Source: Prevotella sp. (GTDB lineage Bacteria; Bacteroidota; Bacteroidia; Bacteroidales; Bacteroidaceae). Taken from it: a DNA stretch of 64,000 bases. The stretch covers positions 42,553 to 106,552 of the forward strand of contig JAFUAY010000035.1 of assembly GCA_017460515.1 (NCBI GenBank), in the 5' to 3' direction. This document shows, in pieces, positions 41,435 through 51,595 of this stretch. The notes under the pieces were generated by a model. It did no database searches and was not told the DNA's origin. It saw only the letters and a program-made list of their open reading frames with translations. Every line of letters begins with the position of its first letter. Position 1 is the stretch's first letter. The position numbers were made by a program, and so were the translations under genes.

Positions 41435-41480
41435 GACTCTAAACTCTAAGCTCTAAAGTCTCTCAACTCTGAACTCTCAA
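41435..41480. repeat. ACTCT-family junction repeat at the 3' end of metF
   Basis: GACTCTAAACTCTAAGCTCT then AAAGTCTCTCAACTCTGAAC, continuing over the metF stop (41463-41465). The last metF codons (RVQS) are spelled by the repeat, as seen for resB. Confidence 0.75.
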
Positions 41481-42428
41481 CCTCTTTACAATCTCTACAA
41501 CGGAATCAACAGCTCCGATGGTGTAGAAATGAATATCACAGATACCGTGGGAATAAAGGTCGAGACATTGATTGGTAGTCCACTCAATACCGAGTCTCCG
41601 CGCATCATCGTCGGTCTTGCATTTCACGATTTCTCGTGCCAACGGCTCTGGAATATCACAATGGAACGTTTTCGGTACAACCGTCAGCTGACTGAGTTTT
41701 GCCAGCGGCTTGATGCCGGGGATGATAGGGATTGTGATTCCCATGTTGCGCGCCTTCTCTACAAAGTCGAAATATTTCTGGTTGTCGTAGAACAGTTGGG
41801 TGACAGCATATTGTGCGCCCAGTTCCTGCTTTTGCTTGAGATACTCCATGTCGCGCTCCAGATTGGGTGCTTCCTCATGTTTCTCAGGATAGCAGGCTAC
41901 ACCATAATTGAATTTCTGTCCTGGATTCTTGATAGGTGTTCCGTCGGCGAAGAATCCCTCGTTGAATCTATTCACCTGCCGTATCAGGTCGGTAGTATGA
42001 GTATGTCCGCCTGGAGTAGGCTTGAAGGTAGAGTCATCCTTCGCTTTATCACCTCTCAAGAGCAGCAGGTCGTTGAGCCCCAGAAACTGCAGGTCGAGCA
42101 GTTCATACTCGATGTCCTCGACAGTAGCTCCGCTACAGATAATGTGTGGCTGAACGGTAACACCGAACCGCTGTTGGATAGCAGCGGCAACAGCAATCGT
42201 TCCAGGACGTCTTCTGATACGCTGACGTTCATACCGTCCATCACTTAGTTCACGATAGACGTATTCACTATGATGGGTGGTGATATTGATAAATGCAGGA
42301 TTCAGCTCGCAAAGCTTTGCTATGTCGGCAAACAGTTTCTCGGTTCCTGTCCCCTTCAACGGGGGTAGTACTTCGAATGAAAACTGTCGTTCATTGTGCC
42401 CATGATTGATGATGTCTGCAACTGCCAT
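41463..42428 (-). CDS. metF: Methylenetetrahydrofolate reductase
   Basis: 321 residues from ATG 42428 (MAVADIINHGHNERQFSFEVLPP); the frame continues upstream but would include the promoter. A TIM-barrel flavoprotein that reduces methylene-THF to methyl-THF for methionine synthesis. Catalytic Glu in FEVLPP and the later LLLRGDK, YPEKHEEAPN and TQLFYDNQKYFDF segments are typical. It appears to be transcribed alone. The C-terminal four residues are within a dispersed repeat. Confidence 0.95.
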   Translation of the reverse strand: MAVADIINHGHNERQFSFEVLPPLKGTGTEKLFADIAKLCELNPAFINITTHHSEYVYRELSDGRYERQRIRRRPGTIAVAAAIQQRFGVTVQPHIICSGATVEDIEYELLDLQFLGLNDLLLLRGDKAKDDSTFKPTPGGHTHTTDLIRQVNRFNEGFFADGTPIKNPGQKFNYGVACYPEKHEEAPNLERDMEYLKQKQELGAQYAVTQLFYDNQKYFDFVEKARNMGITIPIIPGIKPLAKLSQLTVVPKTFHCDIPEPLAREIVKCKTDDDARRLGIEWTTNQCLDLYSHGICDIHFYTIGAVDSVVEIVKRLRVQS

Positions 42429-42454
42429 TTTCTTCGTTAACGAATAATTTTGTG

Positions 42455-42485
42455 CAAAGTTACGAAAAATATAATGAATCACAAA
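42455..42485 (-). promoter_or_regulatory. Promoter of metF
   Basis: The minus strand has TTTG (42485-42482), a 19-nt spacer and TAACTTTG (42462-42455), an exact consensus pair 27 nt before the ATG. Confidence 0.85.
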
Positions 42486-42502
42486 GGGATTTCATCAAAA
42501 TA

Positions 42503-42536
42503 ATGAGAGTCAGCCAAGTTGATGACTGACTCTCAT
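42503..42536 (-). terminator. Terminator of the galactose operon
   Basis: ATGAGAGTCAG (42503-42513) pairs with CTGACTCTCAT (42526-42536), 12-nt loop. On the minus strand it is followed by TATTTTG. It lies 26 nt past the galK stop. Confidence 0.8.
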
Positions 42537-42562
42537 ATTAGAGATTATACTCAGAGACTAAA

Positions 42563-43729
42563 TTAGCAGAGACGACGTGAGCCATCGCCGATAACGACAT
42601 CATATACCTTCGGCTCATGACCATACTTGGCGTTGAACTTCTGCTTAGCATCTTCTACGAACTTCTTGTAGAGGTCGTTGCGAACCAGGTTGATGGTACA
42701 GCCACCGAAACCGCCACCCATGATACGTGAACCTGTAACGCCGTTCTCCTTGGCAATATCGTTCAGGTAGTCGAGCTCTTCGCAGCTTACCTCGTAGTCC
42801 TTTGACAGACCTTCGTGGGTCTTGTACATCATCTCGCCAACCTTCTCGTAGTCGCCTTCGTTCAAAGCATCACAGACGGCAAGTACGCGATCCTTCTCAC
42901 CGAGTACGAACTTAGCACGCTTGTAGTCCTCTTCGCCTACTTCAGCCTTTACTTCCTCAAGCTGCTCCCAAGTGCAGTCACGGAGTGTCTCATACTTTCC
43001 TTCGGGATGCTTAGCCTGAATATGCTTCACCACATTCTCGCAAGAGTTGCGACGATCGTTGTAGGGCGAGCCAGCCAGCTGGTGCTTCACTACTGAGTCG
43101 AGCAGTACGAGGCGATAGCCATCGGGCTTGAATGGGAAATATTCGAACTCGCGGCTGCGGCAGTCGAGACGCATCAAGCAGCCAGCCTTGCCGAAGACTG
43201 AAGCGAACTGGTCCATAATACCGCAGTTCACACCGCAATAGTTGTGCTCTGTAGCCTGACCAGCCAGCACCATATCCCACTGAGAAACCTTGTTCTCACC
43301 AAAGATATCATTCAGACCGCAAGCGAAACAGCTCTCCATAGCTGCTGAAGAAGACATACCTGCACCGAGGGGTACATCACCTGCGAAGGCAATATTGAAA
43401 CCTTTAACAGGAACACCCAGCTTCTTCATTTCCAGAGCGATACCAAAAATGTATCGAGCCCATGAAGCTTTAGGGCCATCGGGATCAGAGAGTTTGAAAT
43501 CTACGCGGTCCTTTAGGTCGATGGCATAAGCCATTACGGTATCTTCTGTACCGTTGGCACGCATCTCGGCTGTTACGCCTTTATCTACTGCTCCGGGGAA
43601 TACGAATCCGCCGTTATAGTCGGTGTGCTCACCAATCAGGTTGATACGACCTGGAGATGTGTATACATTACCTGTCTGTCCGTCAAAGTGCTTGATGAAG
43701 CGACTTCTTACAAATTCAATGTCAATCAT
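42563..43729 (-). CDS. galK: Galactokinase
   Basis: 388 residues of the GHMP kinase family. Galactokinase signature GRINLIGEHTDYNGGFVFP near residue 28, ATP motif PLGAGMSSSAAME near 121 and C-terminal GGGFGGCTINLV near 334. It phosphorylates galactose to galactose-1-phosphate. It is the last gene of galM-gluP-galK; the uridylyltransferase (galT) is not in this window. Confidence 0.96.
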   Translation of the reverse strand: MIDIEFVRSRFIKHFDGQTGNVYTSPGRINLIGEHTDYNGGFVFPGAVDKGVTAEMRANGTEDTVMAYAIDLKDRVDFKLSDPDGPKASWARYIFGIALEMKKLGVPVKGFNIAFAGDVPLGAGMSSSAAMESCFACGLNDIFGENKVSQWDMVLAGQATEHNYCGVNCGIMDQFASVFGKAGCLMRLDCRSREFEYFPFKPDGYRLVLLDSVVKHQLAGSPYNDRRNSCENVVKHIQAKHPEGKYETLRDCTWEQLEEVKAEVGEEDYKRAKFVLGEKDRVLAVCDALNEGDYEKVGEMMYKTHEGLSKDYEVSCEELDYLNDIAKENGVTGSRIMGGGFGGCTINLVRNDLYKKFVEDAKQKFNAKYGHEPKVYDVVIGDGSRRLC

Positions 43730-43765
43730 AATGTGTTTGTTTATAAGTTATTAGTTGTGTGAATA

Positions 43766-45001
43766 TCATTTTACGTTGATACCAATCTTGCTTCCCCAGT
43801 TGCAGAACCAGAGTACATAAGCGTAGTAAACGAACATGAGCATGATGGCGACACCTACTCCGAGAGAAGGATTGTCAACGATAGAGCCCATGATGAGGGG
43901 GAGGGTAGCACCACCCAGTACGCCCATGTTGATGAGGCCGGAGGCATTCTTCGTGTGAGGACCAAGCTCTTGCAAACCGAGGTTAAAGATGAGGGGCCAC
44001 ATCACTGAATGGAACAGACCAGCAGCCAGCATTGCATAAACGGCAGCCATACCTGAGAGGAAGAACGAGATGCCTACGCAGCAAGCGCCGAGAACCAGAC
44101 AAGCGGTGAGGAGCTTGCGTGCCTCAAACTTAGCCAGGATAGCAGAACCGACGAATCGGCCTACCATCATTCCGCCCCAGTAGAGGAACAGATAATCGGT
44201 TGCAGAACCAGGCAGAGAAGCGTCGGCTTTCCAGTATGCAGGAAGCATTGAGGGGATACCGATTTCCAGTCCCATGTACATAGCGATGGCAAGTGCACCG
44301 AACCAAACATGAGGATATTGGAACACATTTGCCTTATACTTCGACATGTCGTAGCTTTCCTCTTCAGAAGTAGCATTCTTCTTATCCATATCGGGATCGG
44401 GCAACTTGATGAAGAACAGGATAGCTGCAATCACGATGGCGAAGATACCCAGCATAAGGAACGGACCAGGCACATTCTCAGGCAGTTTGGGTTTGTCTGC
44501 GATGATGACAGTAGTGATGAAGATAGGAGCAACGGTTGTGGCTACTGAGTTCAAGGCCTGCGACAGCGTCATGCGGAAGGCGCCGCTCTCAGGCTTGCCA
44601 AGTACCATCACATAGGGATTAGCCACCAACTGGAGCATTACCACACCCAGAGCCACAATACTCATGCAACAGAGGAATACGGTATACACGTTTGCCGATC
44701 CTAATGCAGCCGTGACGCCGAGGTTGTTGGCAATGAAACCGCAACCTACGACAATCAGACCCAGAACAAGCGTAGCTTTGTAGCCAATCTTGTTCATCAT
44801 CATAGCGAACGGAATGGAGAAGAAATAAGCTCCATAGAAGAAGGTGTTGACAAGCTGACCCTGTGTATCGCTCAGTTTGAAGGCTTCCTTACAGAACTCA
44901 ATCATCGAGTTGTTCATCGTCGTGATGAATCCGATGAGGAAGCACACGATGAACACTATAATCAACGGGAACAAGTAGTTCGGAGATTGTTTTTGTGACA
45001 T
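43766..45001 (-). CDS. gluP: Glucose/galactose MFS transporter (GluP/FucP family)
   Basis: 411 residues, 12 TM helices. The N-terminal GFITTMNNSMIEFCKEAFKL stretch and NTFFYGAYFFSIPFA are characteristic of the fucose/glucose/galactose proton symporter subfamily. It is flanked by galM and galK (36-51 nt spacings), which supports galactose or glucose uptake. Confidence 0.93.
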   Translation of the reverse strand: MSQKQSPNYLFPLIIVFIVCFLIGFITTMNNSMIEFCKEAFKLSDTQGQLVNTFFYGAYFFSIPFAMMMNKIGYKATLVLGLIVVGCGFIANNLGVTAALGSANVYTVFLCCMSIVALGVVMLQLVANPYVMVLGKPESGAFRMTLSQALNSVATTVAPIFITTVIIADKPKLPENVPGPFLMLGIFAIVIAAILFFIKLPDPDMDKKNATSEEESYDMSKYKANVFQYPHVWFGALAIAMYMGLEIGIPSMLPAYWKADASLPGSATDYLFLYWGGMMVGRFVGSAILAKFEARKLLTACLVLGACCVGISFFLSGMAAVYAMLAAGLFHSVMWPLIFNLGLQELGPHTKNASGLINMGVLGGATLPLIMGSIVDNPSLGVGVAIMLMFVYYAYVLWFCNWGSKIGINVK

Positions 45002-45052
45002 ATTCTTAAATTTGAGATTTGAGATTCTTGATTTGAAGTTTGATTCAAATCA

Positions 45053-46144
45053 TTATTCAACAACGCCGAACTTATAGATAGTCTTCTGCTTATAGCGCTG
45101 TCCGGGGTTCAGGACTACGCTGGGGAAGTAGGGACGGTTAGGAGTGTCGGGGAAATGCTGTGTCTCCAGACAAACAGCTGAGCGGCGGGGATAGGTAGCT
45201 CCGTTAGCGCCCTTGTAGCCACAGAGGTAGTTACCTGTGTAGAGCTGCATGCCGGGTTCGGTGGTGTAGCACTCCAGTGTGCGTCCGCTCTTCGGTTCGG
45301 TCAGACGTGCAGCCAGGCTCAGTTCGCCCTCTTCCTGTTTGTTCAGTACATAGTTATGGTCGTATCCGTTACCAAACTTAATCTGCTCGAAGTCGGCATC
45401 GATATCCTTGCCAATTGCCTTTGGCTTACGGAAGTCGAAGGGAGTTCCCTCAACCTTCAGGATCTCGCCGGTAGGAATAGCGGTATCATCGGTGGGCAGG
45501 TAGAAGTCGGCGTTGATTTCGCAGATCAGGTCATCGATGGTCGGAGTTGGATCGGCTGTTCCTGCCAGTGAGAAGAAAGCATGGTGAGTCAGGTTCACGA
45601 TGGTCTTCTTGTTGGTTGTAGCCAGATACTCCAGGATCAGTTCGTTCTGATCTGTAAACGTGAACTCTACGGTTACGTCCAGTTCGCCTGTGTAGCCTTC
45701 TTCACCATAAGAAGAGATGCGGTGAAGAGCTAGCGAGCGTGGTCCCATTTGACGTGCATCCCAAATCTTGGCGTTGAAGCCCTTCAGACCGCCGTGGAGG
45801 TGGTTGGGACCATTGTTGATAGCCATCTGGTACTCCTTGCCGTTCAGTATGAACTGGCCTTTGCAGATACGGTTACCCCATCGACCAATCAGGGTTGAGA
45901 GGTAAGGCTCGTTTCCGCTCATGAGCGACTGGATGTTGGCATGTCCTTGGACCACATTGCCTACATTGCCGTTCTTGTCGGGCACCATGATAGCGCAGAT
46001 AGCACCGCCATAGTTTGAGATTGCTACTTCGTAACCTTTACGGTTGCGCAGGATGTAAAGATCGGTTTTCTTACCATTTACTGTGGTCTGAAAATCTTCG
46101 CGTTTCAGACCGCACAAATTCGCATTTTCAGTTGTGTTCGCCAT
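45053..46144 (-). CDS. galM: Aldose 1-epimerase (galactose mutarotase)
   Basis: 363 residues from ATG 46144 (MANTTENANLCGLKREDF); the open frame upstream covers the terminator and promoter. Conserved active-site segments are GNRICKGQF, NNGPNHLHGG (catalytic His), LTHHAFFSLAG (second His) and the C-terminal VCLETQHFPDTPN (catalytic Glu). It interconverts alpha and beta anomers so that galactokinase gets its substrate. No signal peptide, so cytoplasmic. Confidence 0.95.
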   Translation of the reverse strand: MANTTENANLCGLKREDFQTTVNGKKTDLYILRNRKGYEVAISNYGGAICAIMVPDKNGNVGNVVQGHANIQSLMSGNEPYLSTLIGRWGNRICKGQFILNGKEYQMAINNGPNHLHGGLKGFNAKIWDARQMGPRSLALHRISSYGEEGYTGELDVTVEFTFTDQNELILEYLATTNKKTIVNLTHHAFFSLAGTADPTPTIDDLICEINADFYLPTDDTAIPTGEILKVEGTPFDFRKPKAIGKDIDADFEQIKFGNGYDHNYVLNKQEEGELSLAARLTEPKSGRTLECYTTEPGMQLYTGNYLCGYKGANGATYPRRSAVCLETQHFPDTPNRPYFPSVVLNPGQRYKQKTIYKFGVVE

Positions 46145-46176
46145 ATTTTTTTGGTTATTGGTTATTGTATTTGTTG

Positions 46177-46184
46177 CAAAGTAA
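46177..46184 (-). promoter_or_regulatory. Weak -7-like box for galM
   Basis: The minus strand reads TTACTTTG followed by CAAC, close to but not matching TAnnTTTG exactly, 33 nt before the ATG. It directly follows the U-run of the folC terminator. Confidence 0.4.
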
Positions 46185-46185
46185 C

Positions 46186-46218
46186 AAAAAAAAGCCGACA
46201 TGAACAAACATATCGGCT
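46186..46218 (-). terminator. Rho-independent terminator of folC
   Basis: On the minus strand AGCCGATATG (46218-46209) pairs with CATGTCGGCT (46202-46193, one G-U) around a 6-nt loop and runs into eight T. It starts 22 nt past the folC stop. Confidence 0.88.
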
Positions 46219-46239
46219 AAAATTTGGTGTTAAAAACAC

Positions 46240-47559
46240 CTAATTGAGTGATTTCAGCAAATCTGCCACCACATAAGTGCTGCCTCCGACGAATACAAAA
46301 TCGTCAGGATGGGCTTCGCTCATGGCTTTCTGATATGCCTGAAGCACAGTAGGATAGCACTCTCCCTGGAGTCCGAACTGATCGCCGAAAACTTTCAGCG
46401 AGGTCTCCGGGAAGGCTCTTTTCGTATCTGCCTTTGTATAATAATAGGTGGCATCCTTTGGCAGCAGATTCATGATACCATAGATGTCTTTATCGTCGAC
46501 GGCACCGTAGATGATGTGCATCTGACGACATTTGACGTTAGCAAGCTGTCGGCTGATGTATTCCCATCCTGCCACGTTATGACCTGTATCGCAGACGACG
46601 GTTGGCTGCGTCCTGATGGTCTGCCAGCGTCCCATGAGTCCGGTCATCTCGCAGACATGCTGGAAGGCCAGGTTCATCTCGCCCTGAATCTTTTCTAGAT
46701 TGTCGGGTGTGGTCATGCAAACGTAGCCTTTCTCTTCCAACCGGTGCATGGCGCACATGACGGTATTGGTGTTCTTCTCCTGATAGATGCCGCTCAGCTC
46801 GCCCTCAAAGTCGTTGATATGGTTGGTGTGATAGTGCATGCCTCCTTGTGGCAGTGGTTCTGCGGAGAGAATGACACGCTCCTCGTCATCATCGGCAAAG
46901 TAGATAGGACTGTGCTTCTCTTCAGCCACAGCCTCGAAGACGGGACGCGTCTCCGGCAGTGACTCTCCGATAACTACGGGCACGTTTGGCTTGATGATTC
47001 CAGCCTTCTCCATCGCAATTTGCTCAAGGCTGTCACCCAGCAGTTGGGTGTGGTCGAGTGAGATATTGGTGATGATAGAGAGGATAGGGGTAATCACGTT
47101 GGTGCAGTCGAGTCGTCCACCCAGTCCTACCTCGATGACAGCGATGTCGACGTCGGCTTCCTTGAAATAGCTGAAAGCCAGGGCGGTGGTAATCTCGAAG
47201 AATGAGGGGTTGAGCGGTTCGAAGAAGCTGCGGTTGCGCTCTACGAAGTTCACAACGTAGTCTTCACTCACGGGAATGCCGTTCACGCGGATTCGTTCAC
47301 GGAAGTCGACCAGATGGGGCGATGTGTACAGACCTACGCGATAGCCGAACACCTGAAGCAGGGCGGCGATGCTGTGAGATACCGAACCCTTACCATTTGT
47401 TCCAGCTACGTGGATGCAACGGAAGGATTCATGTGGGTGCTCGAAGTGCTCGTCAATCTTTAGTGTGTTGCCGAGGCCTTCTTTATAGCCTGTCAGTCCC
47501 TGCTTTTCGAAGCTTGGCACCTGACTGTACAGATAATCGATTACCTCTTTGTATGTCAT
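46240..47559 (-). CDS. folC: Bifunctional folylpolyglutamate/dihydrofolate synthase
   Basis: 439 residues of the Mur-ligase superfamily. ATP-binding HVAGTNGKGSVSHSIAALL near residue 50, TSPHLVDFRERIRVNG near 79, SLDHTQLLGD and CDTGHNVAGWEYI follow. It adds glutamate to dihydropteroate and to folates. It lies downstream of dnaJ across a repeat-filled 75-nt gap. Confidence 0.95.
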   Translation of the reverse strand: MTYKEVIDYLYSQVPSFEKQGLTGYKEGLGNTLKIDEHFEHPHESFRCIHVAGTNGKGSVSHSIAALLQVFGYRVGLYTSPHLVDFRERIRVNGIPVSEDYVVNFVERNRSFFEPLNPSFFEITTALAFSYFKEADVDIAVIEVGLGGRLDCTNVITPILSIITNISLDHTQLLGDSLEQIAMEKAGIIKPNVPVVIGESLPETRPVFEAVAEEKHSPIYFADDDEERVILSAEPLPQGGMHYHTNHINDFEGELSGIYQEKNTNTVMCAMHRLEEKGYVCMTTPDNLEKIQGEMNLAFQHVCEMTGLMGRWQTIRTQPTVVCDTGHNVAGWEYISRQLANVKCRQMHIIYGAVDDKDIYGIMNLLPKDATYYYTKADTKRAFPETSLKVFGDQFGLQGECYPTVLQAYQKAMSEAHPDDFVFVGGSTYVVADLLKSLN

Positions 47560-47563
47560 GAAA

Positions 47564-47597
47564 GTGTAGAGTTTAGAGTGTAGAGTTTGCTACCGCC
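47564..47597. repeat. Dispersed structured repeat, short copy C (dnaJ-folC gap)
   Basis: GTGTAGAGTTTAGAGTGTAG followed by AGTTTGCTACCGCC. The last 20 bases match 19 of 20 with the copy embedded in rlmD (61892-61911). It shares the ACTCT words and the CTACCGCC end with the longer copies A and B but lacks their middle. Confidence 0.8.
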
Positions 47598-47634
47598 GTT
47601 GATTGCTTGCGCCGTTGTTAATTGATACCGCAGT

Positions 47635-48798
47635 TTAGTTGAAGAAATTCTTGAAGCGCTGGAAGATGGAGTCACGCGTCTGCTGGTCGCCCTTGAAGTT
47701 ATCGCTGTTGCGGAAGCTTTCGAGTGCTTGCTTCTCCTCGCGCGAGAGTGTCTTCGGCACGTAGACGCTGATGTTGACCACCAGGTCGCCGCGACCATTG
47801 CCGTAGCCTTGAACTGCTGGCAGACCTTTCCCGCGAAGACGGAGCGTCTTGCCCGGCTGAGTGCCGTTCTCTATCTTGATCTTCAGTTTCGTTCCTTCAA
47901 TAGTGGGAATCTCCACGTCACCGCCCAGGGCCGCTGTGGGGAAGTCGAGCAGGAGGTTATATACCAGGTCGTTGCCGTCGCGAACGAAGGTATCGTGTTC
48001 TTCTTCCTCAATAAACACCTGAATGTCTCCACTAATACCGTTGTTCGGACCTGCGTTGCCCTTTCCGGGCACATTGACCACCATTCCCTCGGCTACGCCG
48101 GCAGGGATATTGATCTCTACGACTTCCTCGCCCTTTACGACGCCGGTGCCGCCACACTCGTGACATTTGTTCTTGATCACCTCGCCCTGCCCGTGACACG
48201 TAGGACAAACGCCCTGTGTCTGCATCATTCCGAAGATGCTCTGGGTGGTGTGGGTGATGACACCGGTGCCGTGACAGGTAGGACAGGTCTCCTTGCCGCT
48301 GCCACCTTCTGCACCGCTGCCGTGGCAATGGCTGCACTCTATATCTTTGCGCACCTTGAATTTCTTGGTGACGCCCTTGTTGATCTCTTCGAGTGTCAGT
48401 CGGACCTTCAGTCGCAGGTCGCCACCACGCATCTGCTGTGGGCGTCCACTGCGAGCGCCTCCGAAGCCACCACCGAAGCCGTGGCCTCCAAAGATATCGC
48501 CAAACATCGAGAAGATATCGTCCATGTTCATCGAGGCACCTCCGCCGAAACCTCCGAAGCCGCCACCGCCCATCGGTCCGTTAAAACCGAACTGGTCATA
48601 CTGCTGACGCTTCTTTGCATCGTGGAGCACGTCGTAGGCCTCTGCGGCCTCCTTGAATTTTTCCTCAGCTTCCTTGTCGCCGGGGTTGCGGTCGGGGTGA
48701 TATTTGATGGCTATCTTTCGGTAAGCCTTCTTAATCTCATCCTCAGAGGCGGTTTTGGCTACGCCAAGCACCTCATAGTAGTCTCGTTTCTGTGCCAT
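47635..48798 (-). CDS. dnaJ: Chaperone DnaJ
   Basis: 387 residues. J domain (1-70) with HPD at 34-36, Gly/Phe-rich region (about 75-120), four zinc-finger repeats of the form CxxCxGxG ([32 protein letters not shown]) and C-terminal substrate-binding domains. Type I DnaJ, co-chaperone of DnaK. Its ATG overlaps the grpE stop by one base, so the two are translationally coupled. Confidence 0.97.
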   Translation of the reverse strand: MAQKRDYYEVLGVAKTASEDEIKKAYRKIAIKYHPDRNPGDKEAEEKFKEAAEAYDVLHDAKKRQQYDQFGFNGPMGGGGFGGFGGGASMNMDDIFSMFGDIFGGHGFGGGFGGARSGRPQQMRGGDLRLKVRLTLEEINKGVTKKFKVRKDIECSHCHGSGAEGGSGKETCPTCHGTGVITHTTQSIFGMMQTQGVCPTCHGQGEVIKNKCHECGGTGVVKGEEVVEINIPAGVAEGMVVNVPGKGNAGPNNGISGDIQVFIEEEEHDTFVRDGNDLVYNLLLDFPTAALGGDVEIPTIEGTKLKIKIENGTQPGKTLRLRGKGLPAVQGYGNGRGDLVVNISVYVPKTLSREEKQALESFRNSDNFKGDQQTRDSIFQRFKNFFN

Positions 48799-49367
48799 TA
48801 TTGTCCTACTGCCACTTTTGCGTGGCGAATTACTTTGTCGTTGAGTTTATATCCGGGCATCAGACAGTCGATGACCTTTCCTTTCTTATCGTCACCCATA
48901 CCGGGAACCATTGCGATGGCCTCGTGGATGTCGGTATCGAAATCGGCATCCTCGGTGTCAATCTTCTTGACGCCATTACTTTCCATCACCTTCACCATCT
49001 TGTGGTAGATGAGTTCCATTCCTTCGCGCAGCACGGCAGGATCATTGGTTTTCTGACCGCTCTCAATGGCGCGCTCCATATCGTCCAGGATGGGGAGTAG
49101 GGTGGTGATCACCTTCTCGCCGCCGTTCAGGATCAGCTCGGCTCGCTCCTTGAGTGTACGCTTGCGGTAGTTATCAAACTCTGCCACTTGGCGCAGGTAC
49201 TTATCCTTCAGGTCGGCGATCTCTTCCTCGGCCTTCACCAGCGGGTCTTTCTCCTCAGCCGTTTCCTGCTCGTTTTCGGGTTCTGCCTTTTCGTCAGTCA
49301 TCTCGCTGTCTGCCATTTCGTCAGTCAGTTTCTCTTCTTCTTCAATATTGAGCTTTTCTTCTGTCAT
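48798..49367 (-). CDS. grpE: Nucleotide exchange factor GrpE
   Basis: 189 residues: an acidic, Glu-rich N-terminal region (1-55), a long coiled coil (about 55-110) and the beta domain with the [11 protein letters not shown] and [20 protein letters not shown] signatures. It releases ADP from DnaK. Directly upstream of dnaJ. No CIRCE-type inverted repeat was recognised upstream. Confidence 0.95.
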   Translation of the reverse strand: MTEEKLNIEEEEKLTDEMADSEMTDEKAEPENEQETAEEKDPLVKAEEEIADLKDKYLRQVAEFDNYRKRTLKERAELILNGGEKVITTLLPILDDMERAIESGQKTNDPAVLREGMELIYHKMVKVMESNGVKKIDTEDADFDTDIHEAIAMVPGMGDDKKGKVIDCLMPGYKLNDKVIRHAKVAVGQ

Positions 49368-49427
49368 AATAATTTGTGTTTAAATCGTTTTCAGAGATAA
49401 TTGCAAATAGCGTGCCATATCTTCGGA

Positions 49428-51206
<1,779 letters not shown>

Positions 51207-51228
51207 TCAACACGCTATACTCTAAACT

Positions 51229-51296
51229 GAGCGAAAGCCAATTTCGCACCCAGTGAAATTGGCTTTCACTCCATGCGTTCTTGGCTTTCTCTCATG
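51229..51296 (+). repeat. 22-bp palindromic-unit repeat, locus 2
   Basis: GAGCGAAAGCCAATTTCGC (a GCGAAA/TTTCGC hairpin with the loop inverted) is followed by units at 51253-51274 and 51275-51296 that match the second and third units at 19744-19783 nearly base for base. Confidence 0.85.
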
Positions 51297-51413
51297 TCCG
51301 CAAAAGTGCAAAAGGGAAAAAAACGTGGGCTGATTTTTCTGCCGACGTATTGCAGTATTTTTCTATTCAAAAAGATTTTTTCGTTTAATTTTTCAAAAAA
51401 ACGCGGGAAATAT

Positions 51414-51444
51414 TTTGCCATTTCAAATTAAATGTCTAACTTTG
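51414..51444 (+). promoter_or_regulatory. Promoter of tRNA-Lys
   Basis: TTTG (51414-51417), 19-nt spacer and TAACTTTG (51437-51444), an exact Bacteroidetes consensus, 22 nt upstream of the mature tRNA 5' end. Confidence 0.9.
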
Positions 51445-51466
51445 CACCCGCAAAACGAAAAAGGAT

Positions 51467-51539
51467 GCACCCTTAGCTCAGTTGGTAGAGCACCTGACTC
51501 TTAATCAGGGTGTCCAGAGTTCGAGCCTCTGAGGGTGTA
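51467..51539 (+). tRNA. tRNA-Lys (anticodon CTT)
   Basis: 73 nt that fold as a standard cloverleaf. Acceptor GCACCCT/AGGGTGT (first pair G-U), D arm with AGCTCAGTTGGTAGAGC, anticodon stem CCTGA/TCAGG with loop CTCTTAA (anticodon CTT, reading AAG), T arm CAGAG/CTCTG with TTCGAGC loop, discriminator A. CCA is not encoded. Confidence 0.97.
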
Positions 51540-51546
51540 CAAAATA

Positions 51547-51578
51547 AGGTGAACAGGTATCTGTTCACCTTTCTTTTT
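51547..51578. terminator. Bidirectional terminator after tRNA-Lys
   Basis: AGGTGAACAG (51547-51556) and CTGTTCACCT (51561-51570) form a 10-bp stem with a GTAT loop, followed by TTCTTTTT. On the minus strand the same stem is followed by TATTTTG, so it can also end the antiporter transcript. Confidence 0.9.
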
Positions 51579-51595
51579 CCCCTGAAAGCACCTCT

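Noticed and set aside
47728-49008. 426-codon open frame on the plus strand
   Set aside because: Antisense to dnaJ and grpE, both of which are complete and conserved.
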